A program made the position numbers and the translations under genes. The notes beneath the pieces were generated by a model. It was not told the origin of the DNA and did not search any database. It worked only from the letters and a program-made list of their open reading frames with translations. A DNA stretch of 64,000 nucleotides from Cyclobacterium lianum (GTDB lineage Bacteria; Bacteroidota; Bacteroidia; Cytophagales; Cyclobacteriaceae), in the NCBI RefSeq assembly GCF_900143075.1, contig NZ_FRCY01000016.1, positions 1 through 64,000 of the forward strand, read 5' to 3'. This document shows positions 1-8,552 of the stretch, piece after piece; the stretch's first letter is position 1, and the number at the start of each line of letters is the position of its first letter.

Positions 1-5
1 TCTGG

Positions 6-560
6 CCCTTAATCGCACCATACAGGAATTGAAACAAAGAAGCACTTACTGATTTGGTTGGGTTCCTTCACCCTTAATCGCACCATACAGGAATTGAAAC
101 CCTCGTCCATCTCATCGGCGATCAGATCGATCGCCTCCCTTAATCGCACCATACAGGAATTGAAACTATATAAGGTAGCGAATGTCTCCCGGGCTATCTG
201 ACCCTTAATCGCACCATACAGGAATTGAAACTCGGCTCCGGCATCACCATCACCAATGCCGCCGGCGGCCCTTAATCGCACCATACAGGAATTGAAACAT
301 TCCTCCTGATACGTGATCCGAATAGCTATCCCTACCCTTAATCGCACCATACAGGAATTGAAATATGCTGCATTGCAATGATGGCATAACAGACCCCTCA
401 CCCTTAATCGCACCATACAGGAATTGAAATTTATCCCAAATTAAAGGTTCTCGGCTATCCACTTCAGCCCTTAATCGCACCATACAGGAATTGAAATAAA
501 AACCTTGTTTTGTGACCTCGCCAGGATTCAATACCCTTAATCGCACCATACAGGAATTGA
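6..560 (+). CRISPR. CRISPR array, trailer end (9 repeats, 8 spacers)
   Basis: A 30-nt direct repeat beginning CCCTTAATCGCACC and ending ATTGAAAC starts at 6, 71, 137, 202, 269, 335, 401, 468 and 534. Complete spacers are 35, 36, 35, 37, 36, 36, 37 and 36 nt. Repeats 1-5 end in C, repeats 6-8 end in T, and repeat 9 matches only its first 27 nt before diverging at 561. The 3' ATTGAAA[C/T] end is the usual 8-nt crRNA 5' handle left by Cas6 in type I and III systems, which argues for transcription on the plus strand. The degenerate last repeat marks the old, leader-distal end. Bases 1-5 are probably the end of another spacer, so the array continues to the left, where the leader and cas genes should be. 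No cas gene lies in this window and the subtype cannot be fixed from the repeat alone. Confidence 0.98.
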
Positions 561-630
561 TGTACCTTTTTTGAATCATTGCTACATACTTTTCTACTTG
601 CCGCAATATAGCCTCCCTAAAATTAAATAA

Positions 631-876
631 ATTCCTGGTATATTAATTTTTTTTTCAATCTGGGCAATCCAGACCTTTCATGAACTTCGTGAATCTGGTC
701 TGATGTACCAAAAACCAATAGATCATGAAGGACAAAATCTCCGGCTTCATCCGGATTTGGGTACAGTGGTGGCGATCGATGGTGACCTCAAGCCCGACCA
801 TCCCTTTGTGAATGCTGCGCCTAATTTTTTAACGGCCCCGACCAATACCCTTGCAGACTTACTTCCCAAACCGTAG
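631..876 (+). pseudogene. 3' remnant of an unrecognised gene next to the CRISPR trailer
   Basis: An open frame runs from the stop at 628-630 to a TAG at 874-876 and ends 9 bp before truA, as an upstream operon partner would. It reads as coding-like sequence, with stretches such as SGLMYQKPIDHEG, TVVAIDGDLKPDHPF and TNTLADLLPKP, and the only internal ATG (703) would give just 57 residues. I do not recognise the family. The part before about 655 is AT-rich and probably not coding, so the original gene seems to have been cut somewhere between the end of the array (560) and about 660. CAGACC (670-675) and GGTCTG (697-702) form a small inverted repeat in it. The alternative is a genuine small ORF starting at 703. 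Bases 561-630 show nothing else. Confidence 0.4.
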
Positions 877-885
877 CTTTACACC

Positions 886-1707
886 ATGCAAACCCGACCT
901 TTTAGCTACCTGTTTTGCATCCAATACCTCGGACTGCGCTATCATGGCTGGCAGGTACAAAAGGGGGTAAAAACGGTGCAGGGCACTTTGGAAAGAAGCA
1001 TCCGCTATGTATTGGGGCACGAAGATTTTAACGTACTTGGTGCCAGCCGTACCGATAGTGGGGTCAGCTGTCTGAATGGTGCCTTCGCCTTATTCCTCCG
1101 CCAACCTCTGGAAATTCCACCCTTTATCCGTAATGTCAATGACATTCTCCCAACAGATATTCGCCTGTCTGACGGACGTACGGTTGCCAGGGATTTTAAC
1201 ATCATCCAGGATGTAATCGAAAAGCAGTATGGCTACTATTTCGCCTCGGGAGAAAAACCTCATCCCTTCCTGGCTGGAAACCTGGCCTTTGGAGGGGAAG
1301 AATTGGACATCGCTGCCATGCAACGGGCTGCCTCTCTTTTCGTGGGGGAACATGATTTCCGACGGTTTTGCAGCCATGGGAAAAACACCGGGGATTTTAT
1401 CCGGCAGATCGACATTGCTAAGATTTGTCCGGCGGGGGCTGAGCTTCCCTGGCTTTCGGGCAAAGGCGTTTGGGTTTTCCGGGTAAACGGAAAAGGTTTT
1501 CTCATGCATCAGGTACGCAGGATGATGGCCTCCCTGCTCCTCCTGGGCAGAGGAGAGCTAAGCGTGGACGATCTCAAACAGGCGCTGCTGAGTAAGGACA
1601 AAAGCCCCCTGGGCCCCAAAGCGCCTGCCAATGGCTTGGTTCTGGAGAACATCGTTTTTGATCTGGACGCGTTTTCTGCCAGTCAGGATTCTTCGACTCA
1701 CAGGTAG
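886..1707 (+). CDS. truA: tRNA pseudouridine synthase A
   Basis: The product (273 residues) isomerises uridine to pseudouridine in the anticodon arm of tRNAs (positions 38-40 in the characterised family). The catalytic aspartate is D57 in the motif GASRTDSGV, which corresponds to the family's GRTDxGVHA; the usual His-Ala after the valine is Ser-Cys here. The C-terminal half has the family pattern FRVNGKGFLMHQVRRMM near residues 196-212. The length is normal for TruA, with a short extra tail. The gene follows a gene remnant by 9 bp and converges on the SLC13 transporter with a 20-bp gap. The motif drift leaves open a TruA paralogue with altered tRNA specificity. Confidence 0.9.
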   Translation: MQTRPFSYLFCIQYLGLRYHGWQVQKGVKTVQGTLERSIRYVLGHEDFNVLGASRTDSGVSCLNGAFALFLRQPLEIPPFIRNVNDILPTDIRLSDGRTVARDFNIIQDVIEKQYGYYFASGEKPHPFLAGNLAFGGEELDIAAMQRAASLFVGEHDFRRFCSHGKNTGDFIRQIDIAKICPAGAELPWLSGKGVWVFRVNGKGFLMHQVRRMMASLLLLGRGELSVDDLKQALLSKDKSPLGPKAPANGLVLENIVFDLDAFSASQDSSTHR

Positions 1708-1727
1708 GTATGCCGGAAGCAGCAAAT

Positions 1728-3203
1728 TCAATAAACCCAACCAATCAGGGTAAAGGCGGTCAACCAGAGTAGTAAAATTGCGATAAGGTTCAGCCATATG
1801 CCCACCTTCATCATTTCCCTGATGCGGATAAAGCCACTTGAAAAAAGAATGGCATTCGGCGGAGTCGAAATGGGCAGCATGAAGGCAAAGCTACTCGCCA
1901 TGGTCACCGGAATAGCGAAAACCAATACCTGCTCCCCCATGCCCTCTGCAATCGCCAATACCACCGGAAGAAATATCGTGACCAGTGCCACATTGCTCAT
2001 CACTTCTGTCAAAAACAATGACACCGCCGTCAGTGCCAATACCAAAACGGCTACCGAAAGCAACTGGTTTTCGGCGATATAATTCCCTATCTCCTGGATG
2101 ATACCGGCGGCCTCCAGGCCTTTTGCCAGCGCCATCCCTCCTCCAAACAGCAATAAAATACCCCAGGGCAACCGCTGCATGCTCTTCCAATCCAGCAGTC
2201 TGGGACCCCTGAGATGCGCTGCAGGAACCAGGAACATCAATATTCCGCCGGACATCGCGATTAAGGTATCGTTTAGCAGAGCGGAGGGCAGTAATTGATT
2301 GATTGGGTTTCTGAATATCCACAAGAGCGCCGTCAAAAGTAAAACAGATGCTGTTCTTAGCTCCGCGGAACTTATGGGTCCCAGTTCCTGTAGCTGCCCT
2401 CGGATCACCTCGGCGGATCCTGCCAGTCTTCCGAGTTTGCTCGGGTACATTACTTTTACCAGCAACAAATACATCAGTAGCAGCATAACAGCCGCCACAG
2501 GCATACCGACCAAAAGCCAACGGTTAAAATCCAGGTTGAATCCATAAAATTCCTGCATGTAACCCACCAATACTACATTGGGCGGCGTACCTATGATGGT
2601 AATCACCCCACCAATGTTGGCTGCATAGGCAATACCCAGCATGAGCGCAAAACAAAAATTGCCAAACCCCTTTTCCCTCGCCAAAGAAGGATTATTGTTT
2701 TGAATCAACCGGACAATAGACATGGCTATGGGCAGCATCATCACGGCAGTGGCGGTATTGCTGATCCACATACTTAAAAAAACAGTAGCCAGATAAAAAC
2801 CCAGGATGATTCCATCAGGCCGGGTGCCTGTGATGTTTATCAGATTCAATGCAATGCGCAGGTGCAGTTTATTTTTTTCCATCGCAAGGGCAATGATAAA
2901 TCCACCCATAAAGAGAAAAATGATGGGGTTGGCATAAGGTGCCGTAGCAGCTTCCATATCGAAAATATCCAACAGGGGAAAAAGCACCATTGGCAGCAGC
3001 GCAGTGACCGGAATCGGCACCGCCTCGGTTACCCACCAGGAAAGCATCCAGGCAGCCAGAGCCAGGACTCTGGCTGATGGACCCAGCTCCCAGGCTCCCA
3101 GGTAACCCAATAAAAACACCATCGAGCACATCAGAGGACCCAAAATCAGCCCAAAAATACCGGAGAAATTTTCGTTGTTTTTCTTGCTTGCCTTGTGGTT
3201 CAT
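1728..3203 (-). CDS. SLC13/DASS family sodium:carboxylate symporter
   Basis: This 491-residue integral inner-membrane protein is predicted to import C4-dicarboxylates or a related anion with sodium. It shows about a dozen hydrophobic segments and the family's paired sodium-site motifs: SNT at residues 148-150 (in SMWISNTATAVMMLPIA) and SNVA in the second half (EVMSNVALVTIFLP). The nearby MLPISTPPNAIL matches the re-entrant loop of the second repeat. The substrate cannot be fixed from the motifs; dicarboxylate, citrate or sulfate are all found in this family. It is monocistronic here, convergent with truA and divergent from the DUF4494 gene across a 200-bp spacer. Confidence 0.9.
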   Translation of the reverse strand: MNHKASKKNNENFSGIFGLILGPLMCSMVFLLGYLGAWELGPSARVLALAAWMLSWWVTEAVPIPVTALLPMVLFPLLDIFDMEAATAPYANPIIFLFMGGFIIALAMEKNKLHLRIALNLINITGTRPDGIILGFYLATVFLSMWISNTATAVMMLPIAMSIVRLIQNNNPSLAREKGFGNFCFALMLGIAYAANIGGVITIIGTPPNVVLVGYMQEFYGFNLDFNRWLLVGMPVAAVMLLLMYLLLVKVMYPSKLGRLAGSAEVIRGQLQELGPISSAELRTASVLLLTALLWIFRNPINQLLPSALLNDTLIAMSGGILMFLVPAAHLRGPRLLDWKSMQRLPWGILLLFGGGMALAKGLEAAGIIQEIGNYIAENQLLSVAVLVLALTAVSLFLTEVMSNVALVTIFLPVVLAIAEGMGEQVLVFAIPVTMASSFAFMLPISTPPNAILFSSGFIRIREMMKVGIWLNLIAILLLWLTAFTLIGWVY

Positions 3204-3403
3204 ATCCTGGTGTTGACCGGTAAGAAAAACCCTAAAATAATGGTAATTATCAGAAATGTAATGTTTTTCCTTTCAATATGGTACGGTCCGGTTTGCCTGG
3301 GTTGGCTTCCGATATGGTAACGTGCTGTTTTGTGAAAACCTTTTTTGTTTTGGCGATTTCAGATTACCTTCGTGACTTCAACAATTAAAGAGGAATTAAC
3401 GCT

Positions 3404-3913
3404 ATGAGAACCTGGTTTTTGTGTAAAGTCAAGTATGCGAAAGAAAATGAGCAGGGATTGCTTAAAAATGTATCGGAGCAATATCTGGTAGATGCCGTCT
3501 CCTTCACAGAGGCAGAAGCAAGGATTTACGACATGCTGGGCAGCGTGATCAGGGGAGATTTTCAGGTGACCAGCATCGGCAAAAGCAATATTGTAGATGT
3601 ATTTTTCTATGAAGATGTGGACGTCTGGCACAAATGCAAAATCACCTATATCGTGGCGGATGCAGATAGCGGGAAGGAAAAGAAAGTAACCCAGTACATG
3701 CTCGTGACCGCACATCATGTAAAGGAGGCATACGAAAGGATCTACGAGAGCCTGAACAACATGCTGGTAAGCTTCAACGTCCCGGAAGTCACCGAAAGCC
3801 CTATAGTAGAGGTATTTCCCTACGAAAAAGACGATGAAGAACTCAACCCGGCTATACCCGATAACCTGAAACCTGTAGCAGATAGCGGATCCAATGAAGA
3901 TGAAAATGAATAA
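3404..3913 (+). CDS. DUF4494 domain-containing protein
   Basis: A 169-residue soluble protein opening MRTWFLCKVKYAKENEQG and continuing with a sequence that matches, from memory, the Bacteroidota-restricted DUF4494 family. It has no signal peptide, membrane segment or recognisable catalytic motif. The last 35 residues are acidic and low in complexity (rich in Glu, Asp and Pro), so they are likely disordered. No function is known. The gene stands alone between two minus-strand genes. The 160 bp after it contain no obvious T-tailed terminator. Confidence 0.8.
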   Translation: MRTWFLCKVKYAKENEQGLLKNVSEQYLVDAVSFTEAEARIYDMLGSVIRGDFQVTSIGKSNIVDVFFYEDVDVWHKCKITYIVADADSGKEKKVTQYMLVTAHHVKEAYERIYESLNNMLVSFNVPEVTESPIVEVFPYEKDDEELNPAIPDNLKPVADSGSNEDENE

Positions 3914-4073
3914 TACCTTCTGATACCGGCACTTCAGAGGAAAAATATTACTTCCAAACCAGGCCTGACAATACTTTTGGCAGGAGCGGCACACCAGGAA
4001 CAGGTCAGTGCCGGAATCCCTTCATTCTGCCGTCCGATTTGTAATTGAAAATAATGAAAATTTACATCTGGTT

Positions 4074-5234
4074 TTAAGACTGAACAGGCGGAAAAGCAGC
4101 CAGGTAAGCCCTGATGCCGCCTTCCAGATTGTACAGGTTGGTATACCCATAAAGCTCTGCCAATGTCCTGATCGCCGTTGCGCTACGGGCTCCGCTTTCA
4201 CAGTGGATGATTACTTTTTTATCCTTAGCAATCTGCTCATGAAGCTCCTCTAATCTGGAAAGGGGAATGGGGAATCCACCGATATTTTTTCTGCGATATT
4301 CCTGAGCTTCGCGTACATCTACCAATTGAAAATCTGCCTCTCCCCTTTTCATTTCCTGAAATTCATCAACAGAAATACCTTTAATATCAGATCCCTGACC
4401 AACACCACAAAAGGCCTCATAATCAATCAGCCTGTGGATAGTTGGATGCTCCCCGTTTAGTGGGTTATCAGCTCTTTTGCCGATCTTTATTGTTCTGGAT
4501 TCAAAAGCAAGCGCATCAAAAAGCCAGAGCCTTCCACTCATCACCTCGCCGATTCCCGCCAGTATTTTGATGACTTCCAATGCCTGCATACTGCCGATTA
4601 TCCCCGGAAGCACACCCAGCACACCCGTCTCCGCACAGTTGGGTACCAGGCCGGAGGGAGGAGGACTTGGAAAAAGGTCCCTGTAATTGGGTCCATACCT
4701 GCCTTTTTCGTCCCTGTGATTAAATACCGACACCTGCCCTTCAAACTGAAATATGGAACCATACACGTTGGGTTTACCTGCTAATACGCAGGCATCATTT
4801 ACCAGATATCGGGTAGCAAAATTATCCGAACCATCTGCGACCACGTCATATCCAGTGATAATCTCCATGGCATTGGCGGATGTAAGCCGCTGACTATAGC
4901 TTACTATATTGATTAAGGGATTGATACCCTGCAATCGAGCTTTAGCAGCTTCCACTTTGGACTCGCCAATTTGGGCTTCATCAAAAATCACCTGGCGGTG
5001 TAAATTTGATGCATCCACTTCGTCAAAGTCCACTATACCTATTTGCCCTACTCCGGCGGCGGCAAGATACAGGAGCAGCGGACTTCCGAGACCTCCTGCC
5101 CCAATCACCAGGACGCAACCATTTTTTAGCTTTCGCTGCGCTCCCTCTCCAAAGCCGGGCAATAAAAAATGCCGATCATACCGTTGTTGCTCCGCGGCAG
5201 AGAAACCAGAACGGTCAATTTTACCATGATCCAT
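4074..5234 (-). CDS. MoeB/ThiF-type adenylyltransferase fused to a rhodanese domain
   Basis: This 386-residue E1-like enzyme would adenylate the C-terminus of a small sulfur-carrier protein (MoaD or ThiS type), and its rhodanese domain would supply sulfur. The nucleotide loop GAGGLGS is at residues 45-51, the motif NCAETGVLG (Cys200) is present, and the C-terminal rhodanese (about 285-386) has the active loop HCESGARS with Cys345. Unusually, both zinc-binding CxxC pairs of MoeB are replaced: NYRD at 183-186 and NPLN at 257-260. The change is symmetrical, so the structural zinc has been lost rather than one ligand mutated. No moa or thi genes are adjacent, so molybdopterin or thiamine assignment is not possible from context. 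Confidence 0.88.
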   Translation of the reverse strand: MDHGKIDRSGFSAAEQQRYDRHFLLPGFGEGAQRKLKNGCVLVIGAGGLGSPLLLYLAAAGVGQIGIVDFDEVDASNLHRQVIFDEAQIGESKVEAAKARLQGINPLINIVSYSQRLTSANAMEIITGYDVVADGSDNFATRYLVNDACVLAGKPNVYGSIFQFEGQVSVFNHRDEKGRYGPNYRDLFPSPPPSGLVPNCAETGVLGVLPGIIGSMQALEVIKILAGIGEVMSGRLWLFDALAFESRTIKIGKRADNPLNGEHPTIHRLIDYEAFCGVGQGSDIKGISVDEFQEMKRGEADFQLVDVREAQEYRRKNIGGFPIPLSRLEELHEQIAKDKKVIIHCESGARSATAIRTLAELYGYTNLYNLEGGIRAYLAAFPPVQS

Positions 5235-5443
5235 TTTTTTACCGTTTCGTTTTAGTACCTTTATCCAGAATAGAAACCCTTTAGGCCCATTTATCGTTCT
5301 TCTGTGGGCTAAAGCATCATGCTAACTTGCCAAACATCTGGTTAAAATTATAACTACAAGTCATATTTTTGGGTTTAAATTACATATTCTTTTATACATA
5401 TTAGTTCATTTTATTAACTTGCGTGTTGAAAACAATCAATCAA

Positions 5444-6130
5444 ATGAAAACATTTTTGCTATTCATCTGCGGCTTTTTTTTCATCGTCATTTCCTCTATT
5501 GCACAGGATAACAGGAAAGACAGGTTGGGAATCGGGGTCGGTCCGGCCAAAATGTATGGAGACAACACCGGGGTCCACAGCAAGTTCAAATTTAAAGTTC
5601 TTCCGGTTTTATCCTTAGATTACAACAAAAAGATACAGACCTTTTTTGATGTAAAAGCTACCTTGGGTTGGCAAATGGTAAATAGCGGTGACTTTTACAA
5701 TACCGAACAAATAGACAAAATTGCGCAGGCTAATCTGCCTCATGCATTCAGGGGAAATATTTATTATGCGGATGTGATGCCGGTATACCACATCAACCCG
5801 AACCAAAGCGGCTACCTGCCCTCCCTGATCAAAGTATATACAGGACTGGGCCTTGGGTATTATTATTCGCAGCGAACGGATGAAAGGCTGATCCTCAATG
5901 ATCCTGCAAGGAGAACAGAAACCTATGCTGCCAATGATTCCGGAATATACATACCATTTAGATTAGGGATTTACAAAGATCTGCAATCAGACGCCGAAAT
6001 CGGACTGGAAGCAACCCTGATAGTGAGCCCGTTTTCCGAACTGGAAGGTAATGATCAGCAACAGAAACGTATTAAATCTGATATGTTGATGCAATTTCAG
6101 TTTTACTACAGGATCTTTATCGGAAAGTAG
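5444..6130 (+). CDS. Secreted outer-membrane beta-barrel protein, function unknown
   Basis: The protein (228 residues from this start) has a clear signal peptide, MKTFLLFICGFFFIVISSIAQ, followed by alternating polar and hydrophobic strands typical of small Bacteroidota outer-membrane barrels, and it ends in an aromatic-rich strand (FQFYYRIFIGK). I chose the ATG at 5444 because the upstream in-frame options at 5423 (GTG) and 5426 (TTG) would place seven residues before an ideal signal peptide. No specific family is recognised. The long 5' region (5235-5443) is AT-rich and shared with the divergent MoeB-rhodanese gene. Confidence 0.7.
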   Translation: MKTFLLFICGFFFIVISSIAQDNRKDRLGIGVGPAKMYGDNTGVHSKFKFKVLPVLSLDYNKKIQTFFDVKATLGWQMVNSGDFYNTEQIDKIAQANLPHAFRGNIYYADVMPVYHINPNQSGYLPSLIKVYTGLGLGYYYSQRTDERLILNDPARRTETYAANDSGIYIPFRLGIYKDLQSDAEIGLEATLIVSPFSELEGNDQQQKRIKSDMLMQFQFYYRIFIGK

Positions 6131-6260
6131 AAGAGCAAGGCTGTAATGCTTGGTCTCGAGAACTGTAAAAACCCATATTCCACATTTAATTTTCACTAAA
6201 ATTTTTTAAACAGCACATATCTGTTTAGATTTAAAAGTTATTGTCCTAAGAGATTATTTC

Positions 6261-7604
6261 ATGAAAATCAACAGTTACGTGCTATTTCTCTCCATTGTCG
6301 CGGCTTTGGGAGGATTTTTATTTGGTTTTGATACTGCCGTCATATCTGGTGCCGAGCGGCAAATACAGCAAGTCTGGAATTTAAGCGATTGGAGCCATGG
6401 CATGGCCGTAGCCATCGCCCTGTATGGAACGGTAATAGGAGCCCTTTTCGGAGGAATCCCCGCAGACCGTTACGGCAGGAAAAATTCTCTGATCTGGATA
6501 GGCATCCTCTACCTGGTATCTGCCTTTGGTTCTGCCATCGCTCCGGAAGTAAATTCGTTCATGTTTTTCCGCTTTATCGGCGGAATAGGTGTGGGGGCCT
6601 CTTCGGTGGTAGCCCCCATGTATATCAGTGAAATATCCCCTGCAAAGAACCGGGGACAACTGGTGGCACTATTTCAGTTCAACCTTGTTTTTGGCATTTT
6701 GGTAGCCTATTTTTCCAATTACCTGATAGATCTCAGCATTGCTGTCGATAGCTGGCGCTGGATGCTGGGCGTAGAAGCGGTACCTGCACTGATTTACACC
6801 TTGCTCGTACTGAAAGTACCTCAGAGCCCCAGGTGGCTGATTGCTAAAAAAGACGATTTTGAAACCGCCGAAAAGATCCTGCAGCGAACCGATCCGGAGG
6901 GTGTAGACGAGGCCATTAGATTGGCGCTGGAAGAAAAAAAATTATCCCGGGTACAAGTGGGGTTTATGGCCCTTTTTCATTCGAAGTACCTAAAAATCAC
7001 CCTTCTGGCGATCATGATTGCCTTATTCAATCAACTATCAGGAATCAATGCGATCATCTATTTTGCGCCCAGGATCTTTGAAATGGCCGGCATCAGTGCC
7101 GAAAGCGCTTTGCTCTCTACCGTAGGGATCGGAGCCGTAAATATGGTAGCCACCATGCTGGGTCTCTATCTCATAGATCGGATTGGGAGAAAAAAACTCA
7201 TGTATATGGGCTCTGTGGGCTACATCATTTCTCTGTTATTGATCGCTTACTCCTTTTCGGGAGGCCAGATCAGTAGCAGCTTTTTACCCGTGTTTGTCTT
7301 CATGTTTATCGCCTCACATGCTATCGGGCAGGGTGCCGTCATCTGGGTATTTATCTCTGAAATTTTCCCAAATGAGCTGCGGGCCTATGGGCAGTCTATC
7401 GGTTGTTTTACCCACTGGATCCTTGCCGCCATTATCGCAAATGTATTCCCCTTCTTCGCCAATCAATTTGGCGCAGTGGTCATATTCGGATTCTTTGCGC
7501 TGATGATGGTATTGCAACTGCTGTGGGTACGCTTTAAGATGCCCGAAACCAAAGGCAGGTCTCTGGAAGAAATTCAAAAAGACTTTATCGTTAAAAATGC
7601 CTAA
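6261..7604 (+). CDS. Sugar porter (MFS) transporter
   Basis: A 447-residue, twelve-helix major facilitator of the sugar porter family, predicted to import a hexose by proton symport. The family signatures are visible: GGFLFGFDTAVISGA in helix 1, the loop 2-3 motif PADRYGRKN, the matching loop 8-9 motif IDRIGRKK, QLSGINAIIYFAP in helix 7, and PETKGRSLEEI at the C-terminus. It overlaps the next gene, a PfkB sugar kinase, by 8 bp, so uptake and phosphorylation are co-translated. Fructose is the likeliest substrate given that partner, but glucose or xylose transporters have the same signatures. Confidence 0.92.
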   Translation: MKINSYVLFLSIVAALGGFLFGFDTAVISGAERQIQQVWNLSDWSHGMAVAIALYGTVIGALFGGIPADRYGRKNSLIWIGILYLVSAFGSAIAPEVNSFMFFRFIGGIGVGASSVVAPMYISEISPAKNRGQLVALFQFNLVFGILVAYFSNYLIDLSIAVDSWRWMLGVEAVPALIYTLLVLKVPQSPRWLIAKKDDFETAEKILQRTDPEGVDEAIRLALEEKKLSRVQVGFMALFHSKYLKITLLAIMIALFNQLSGINAIIYFAPRIFEMAGISAESALLSTVGIGAVNMVATMLGLYLIDRIGRKKLMYMGSVGYIISLLLIAYSFSGGQISSSFLPVFVFMFIASHAIGQGAVIWVFISEIFPNELRAYGQSIGCFTHWILAAIIANVFPFFANQFGAVVIFGFFALMMVLQLLWVRFKMPETKGRSLEEIQKDFIVKNA

Positions 7605-8478
7605 AAAGATTATTTGTTTCGGTGAAATGCTTTGGGACATTTTTCCTAAGGAAAGTATTGCCGGCGGTGCCCCCATGAACGTGGCGCTTCATCTGGCACA
7701 TCTCGGCCTGGATGTGGGTATGATCTCAAGTGTCGGCGATGACAAGTTGGGCAAAAAACTGCTGGCTTTCGTCAAAAAATACGGGCTTACGGACGATCTA
7801 ATTCAAGTTAGCAGCGAGTATCCTACCGGAACGGTCATTGTCGATGACAGCGATAAGGAAAATATCCGCTACGAAATCGTCAAACCTGCAGCCTGGGACC
7901 ATATCCAATGGACACCAAATATGGAAAAAGCCGTCAAACATGCAGATGCGTTCATTTTCGGCTCCCTCGGCGCCAGAAATGATACCAGCAGAACCTGTCT
8001 TGAAAAGCTACTGAACACGAATGTACTCAAGGTACTAGACATCAATCTCAGGCCCCCTTTCTACTCTGCAGATTTGTTGGATAATCTGCTTGGTAAAGCC
8101 GACATCCTAAAAATCAATGAAGAGGAACTTACCCTTTTGGCAGACTTTTATGACCTCCCCAGTAAAATGGAAGCAGCGTTGGAGAAATTAAGTGAGATGT
8201 TTGACTTCGAACTGGTTTGTATCACCTTAGGCAGCAAAGGTGCTGCCATCTACCAGGATGGGGACATCGTCAGTCACCCAGGTTATCCAGTTGAGGTAAA
8301 GGATACCGTAGGTGCAGGGGATGCCTTTCTGGCAGGATTTGTCAGCAAATACCTATCCCGGGAGTCACCAGAAAAGATCCTTGATTTTGCCTGTGCCCTG
8401 GGGGCTCTGGTGGCTACACTCAGTGGCGGTACACCGCAGTACTCCCTGGAGGATGTCAGCCGAATCAAAGACATATAA
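7597..8478 (+). CDS. PfkB family carbohydrate kinase (probable fructokinase)
   Basis: A 293-residue cytoplasmic ribokinase-superfamily kinase that phosphorylates an incoming sugar with ATP. The N-terminal GGAPMNVALHLAHLG is the PfkB signature 1 variant seen in bacterial fructokinases. The C-terminal DTVGAGDAFLAGF contains the catalytic Asp and the anion hole. The ATG lies inside the last codons of the sugar porter gene (8-bp overlap), and the stop is followed by a strong hairpin shared with the convergent gene. Fructose specificity is inferred from the motif style and the transporter partner. Confidence 0.87.
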   Translation: MPKKIICFGEMLWDIFPKESIAGGAPMNVALHLAHLGLDVGMISSVGDDKLGKKLLAFVKKYGLTDDLIQVSSEYPTGTVIVDDSDKENIRYEIVKPAAWDHIQWTPNMEKAVKHADAFIFGSLGARNDTSRTCLEKLLNTNVLKVLDINLRPPFYSADLLDNLLGKADILKINEEELTLLADFYDLPSKMEAALEKLSEMFDFELVCITLGSKGAAIYQDGDIVSHPGYPVEVKDTVGAGDAFLAGFVSKYLSRESPEKILDFACALGALVATLSGGTPQYSLEDVSRIKDI

Positions 8479-8480
8479 CA

Positions 8481-8527
8481 GCAAAACCGAAATCCTTATC
8501 TACACAGAGAAAGGCTTTCGGTTTTGC
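8481..8527. terminator. Bidirectional hairpin between convergent genes
   Basis: GCAAAACCGAAA at 8481-8492 is perfectly complementary to TTTCGGTTTTGC at 8516-8527, giving a 12-bp stem with a 23-nt loop. It lies between the convergent pfkB-type kinase and the outer-membrane barrel gene, which fits a shared terminator. The stem itself supplies the U-rich half; there is no long separate T run. Confidence 0.65.
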
Positions 8528-8552
8528 TTCAATGTATTTTTTAAAATCGGTA

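Noticed and set aside
9-606. Two minus-strand open frames across the CRISPR array with repeated FNSCMVRLR-type peptides
   Set aside because: The periodic peptide is just the translated repeat; open frames through short-period arrays are expected and have no coding evidence.
631-876. Possibility that the CRISPR leader lies on the right in the AT-rich stretch after 560
   Set aside because: The ATTGAAAC end and the degenerate last repeat both place the leader on the left, and the AT-rich stretch runs into a coding-like frame.
3340-3385. Possible promoter TTACCTTCG with upstream TTTG for the DUF4494 gene
   Set aside because: The -7 box deviates from TAnnTTTG and the spacing to TTTG is off; too weak to list.
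3359-3994. 211-codon minus-strand frame opposite the DUF4494 gene
   Set aside because: The plus-strand frame matches a known family over its whole length; the antisense frame shows no homology pattern.
3926-4014. Inverted repeat CCGGCACT/AGTGCCGG between the DUF4494 and MoeB-like genes
   Set aside because: The arms are only 8 bp with a loop of over 70 nt and no T run, so it is not a convincing terminator or site.
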